Assembly (NCBI GenBank): GCA_003212345.1
Contig: QCPZ01000007.1
Coordinates: 19,446-83,445 of the forward strand
Direction of reading: 5' to 3'
DNA: 64,000 bases
DNA from: SAR116 cluster bacterium AG-447-A06
GTDB lineage: Bacteria > Pseudomonadota > Alphaproteobacteria > Puniceispirillales > Puniceispirillaceae
Shown here: positions 63,385-64,000 of the stretch, piece by piece
Layout: each line of letters begins with the position of its first letter
Position numbering within the stretch: position 1 is the first letter of the stretch
Position numbers and translations under genes: made by a program
Notes under the pieces: generated by a model
The model's input: only the letters and a program-made list of their open reading frames with translations
What the model was told of the DNA's origin: nothing
Database searches by the model: none

Positions 63385-64000
63385 GAACTATCCTTAAAAA
63401 ACTGGACCAGCACTTCATGATAAACTTTGACCAATTGATCGATATCGGCAACGTGAACATGTTCGTCAATCTGATGCATGGTTTTTCCAACAAGGCCAAA
63501 TTCGACTACTGGACATATCGTTGTTATAAAACGCGCATCCGAGGTGCCACCACTGGTTGATAGAATCGGTTTTTGTCCCGTAACCGTCTCAACAGCACCC
63601 TGCATCAAATCTGTCAGGGTCCCAACTGGCGTCACAAAAGGCTCAGCCGATGTTCGCCAAGTGGCGTGCCACGGGCCTCCGACCCGTTCAAAATGTTCTT
63701 CTAGCCAGCCAATCAGGTCATCAGATTCATAGTTTGTATTAAAACGAATGTTAAATTTAGCAGTCACCATAGCCGGTATTACATTGCCGGCAGCATTATC
63801 CGTATCGATACTTGTGACATTGGCAGTAGATGGGTCAAAGTATTCATTGCCGCCATCAAGTTCGGTTCCGTTTACCGGTTCCAGCATTGCCAACAGCCGC
63901 GTAATGGGATTATCAGCGAGATGCGGATAGGCAACATGGCCCTGTGTGCCATCAATTTGCAAATGGCATGACAAACTGCCTCTACGGCCATTCTTGATCA
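63381..64000 (-). CDS. dapE: Succinyl-diaminopimelate desuccinylase, C-terminal part (5' cut by window edge)
   Basis: The frame is open to the right edge, reading IKNGRRGSLSCHLQIDGTQG then HVAYPHLADNPITRLL, the DapE dimerisation-domain start. GGTSDARFI supplies the Asp near the metal site and EFGLVGKTMHQIDEHV the closing His ligand. Makes L,L-diaminopimelate for lysine and peptidoglycan. The N-terminal zinc half lies outside the window. The TTG at 63974 is not the start, since coding continues upstream of it. Confidence 0.95.
   Translation of the reverse strand, partial: IKNGRRGSLSCHLQIDGTQGHVAYPHLADNPITRLLAMLEPVNGTELDGGNEYFDPSTANVTSIDTDNAAGNVIPAMVTAKFNIRFNTNYESDDLIGWLEEHFERVGGPWHATWRTSAEPFVTPVGTLTDLMQGAVETVTGQKPILSTSGGTSDARFITTICPVVEFGLVGKTMHQIDEHVHVADIDQLVKVYHEVLVQFFKDSS

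Overview
The window looks like a chromosomal segment of a free-living marine alphaproteobacterium. This is inferred from gene order, not from a database search. The alphaproteobacterial signs are a small SRP RNA in front of dnaX-ybaB-recR, a membrane cytochrome c-kdsB-pheA run, hemC divergent from tsaD-gpsA with hemD, a mitofilin-like gene and hemY on the other side, and def-fmt-truA ending against dapE. The catabolic genes fit a marine heterotroph of the SAR116 (Puniceispirillales) type, which is my best guess: an AcuI-type acryloyl-CoA reductase, a TAXI TRAP transporter, a beta-keto acid cleavage enzyme, CaiB-type CoA-transferases, an FAD/GcvT demethylase-like enzyme and a PhyH dioxygenase. 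Base composition is moderate, with an AT-richer stretch near 17-22.4 kb. Coding density is high and many neighbours overlap by 1-17 bases. I saw no tRNA, no rRNA operon, no CRISPR array, no insertion sequence and no obvious pseudogene.

Region by region: 0-8.6 kb holds the end of an ABC permease, argG, sodB, a gamma carbonic anhydrase, two 3-hydroxyisobutyrate-dehydrogenase-like enzymes, hpt, acuI, a secreted TPR protein and a membrane zinc-ribbon protein. 8.6-17 kb holds pyk, a DapA-like lyase, a divergent CoA-transferase/acyl-CoA dehydrogenase pair, and an operon of a third 3-hydroxyacid dehydrogenase, a YtoQ protein and a membrane dipeptidase. 17-22.4 kb is a one-direction block: MFS transporter, CoA-transferase, HCCA-isomerase-like protein, GST, CoA-transferase. 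It reads as one uptake-and-degradation module of unknown substrate and is the least ordinary part of the window. 22.4-26.7 kb has a divergent ThDP enzyme/class III aminotransferase pair and an esterase-like hydrolase.

26.8-33.8 kb has slyX, pgi, a DUF2798 membrane protein, a BKACE enzyme and a TAXI TRAP system whose receptor and permease genes are separated by a clear intrinsic terminator, plus small envelope proteins. 33.9-38 kb is a three-gene operon of PhyH dioxygenase, Asp/Glu-racemase-like protein and FAD/GcvT enzyme, likely one catabolic route for an N-methylated or similar compound. 39-45.7 kb is the heme cluster with tsaD-gpsA. 45.8-48.9 kb is a lipid A/glycolipid modification operon. 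49-54.4 kb carries a MATE exporter, a leucyl aminopeptidase, a GhrA-like reductase, a HisN-like phosphatase and a membrane cytochrome c.

54.6-64 kb is housekeeping: kdsB, pheA, SRP RNA, dnaX-ybaB-recR, rmuC, def-fmt-truA, a membrane protein and the C-terminal two-thirds or less of dapE running off the right edge. No single gene here is a proven new system. The best leads are the 17-22.4 kb module, the PhyH-racemase-GcvT operon, the terminator inside the TRAP operon and several inverted repeats in divergent promoters.
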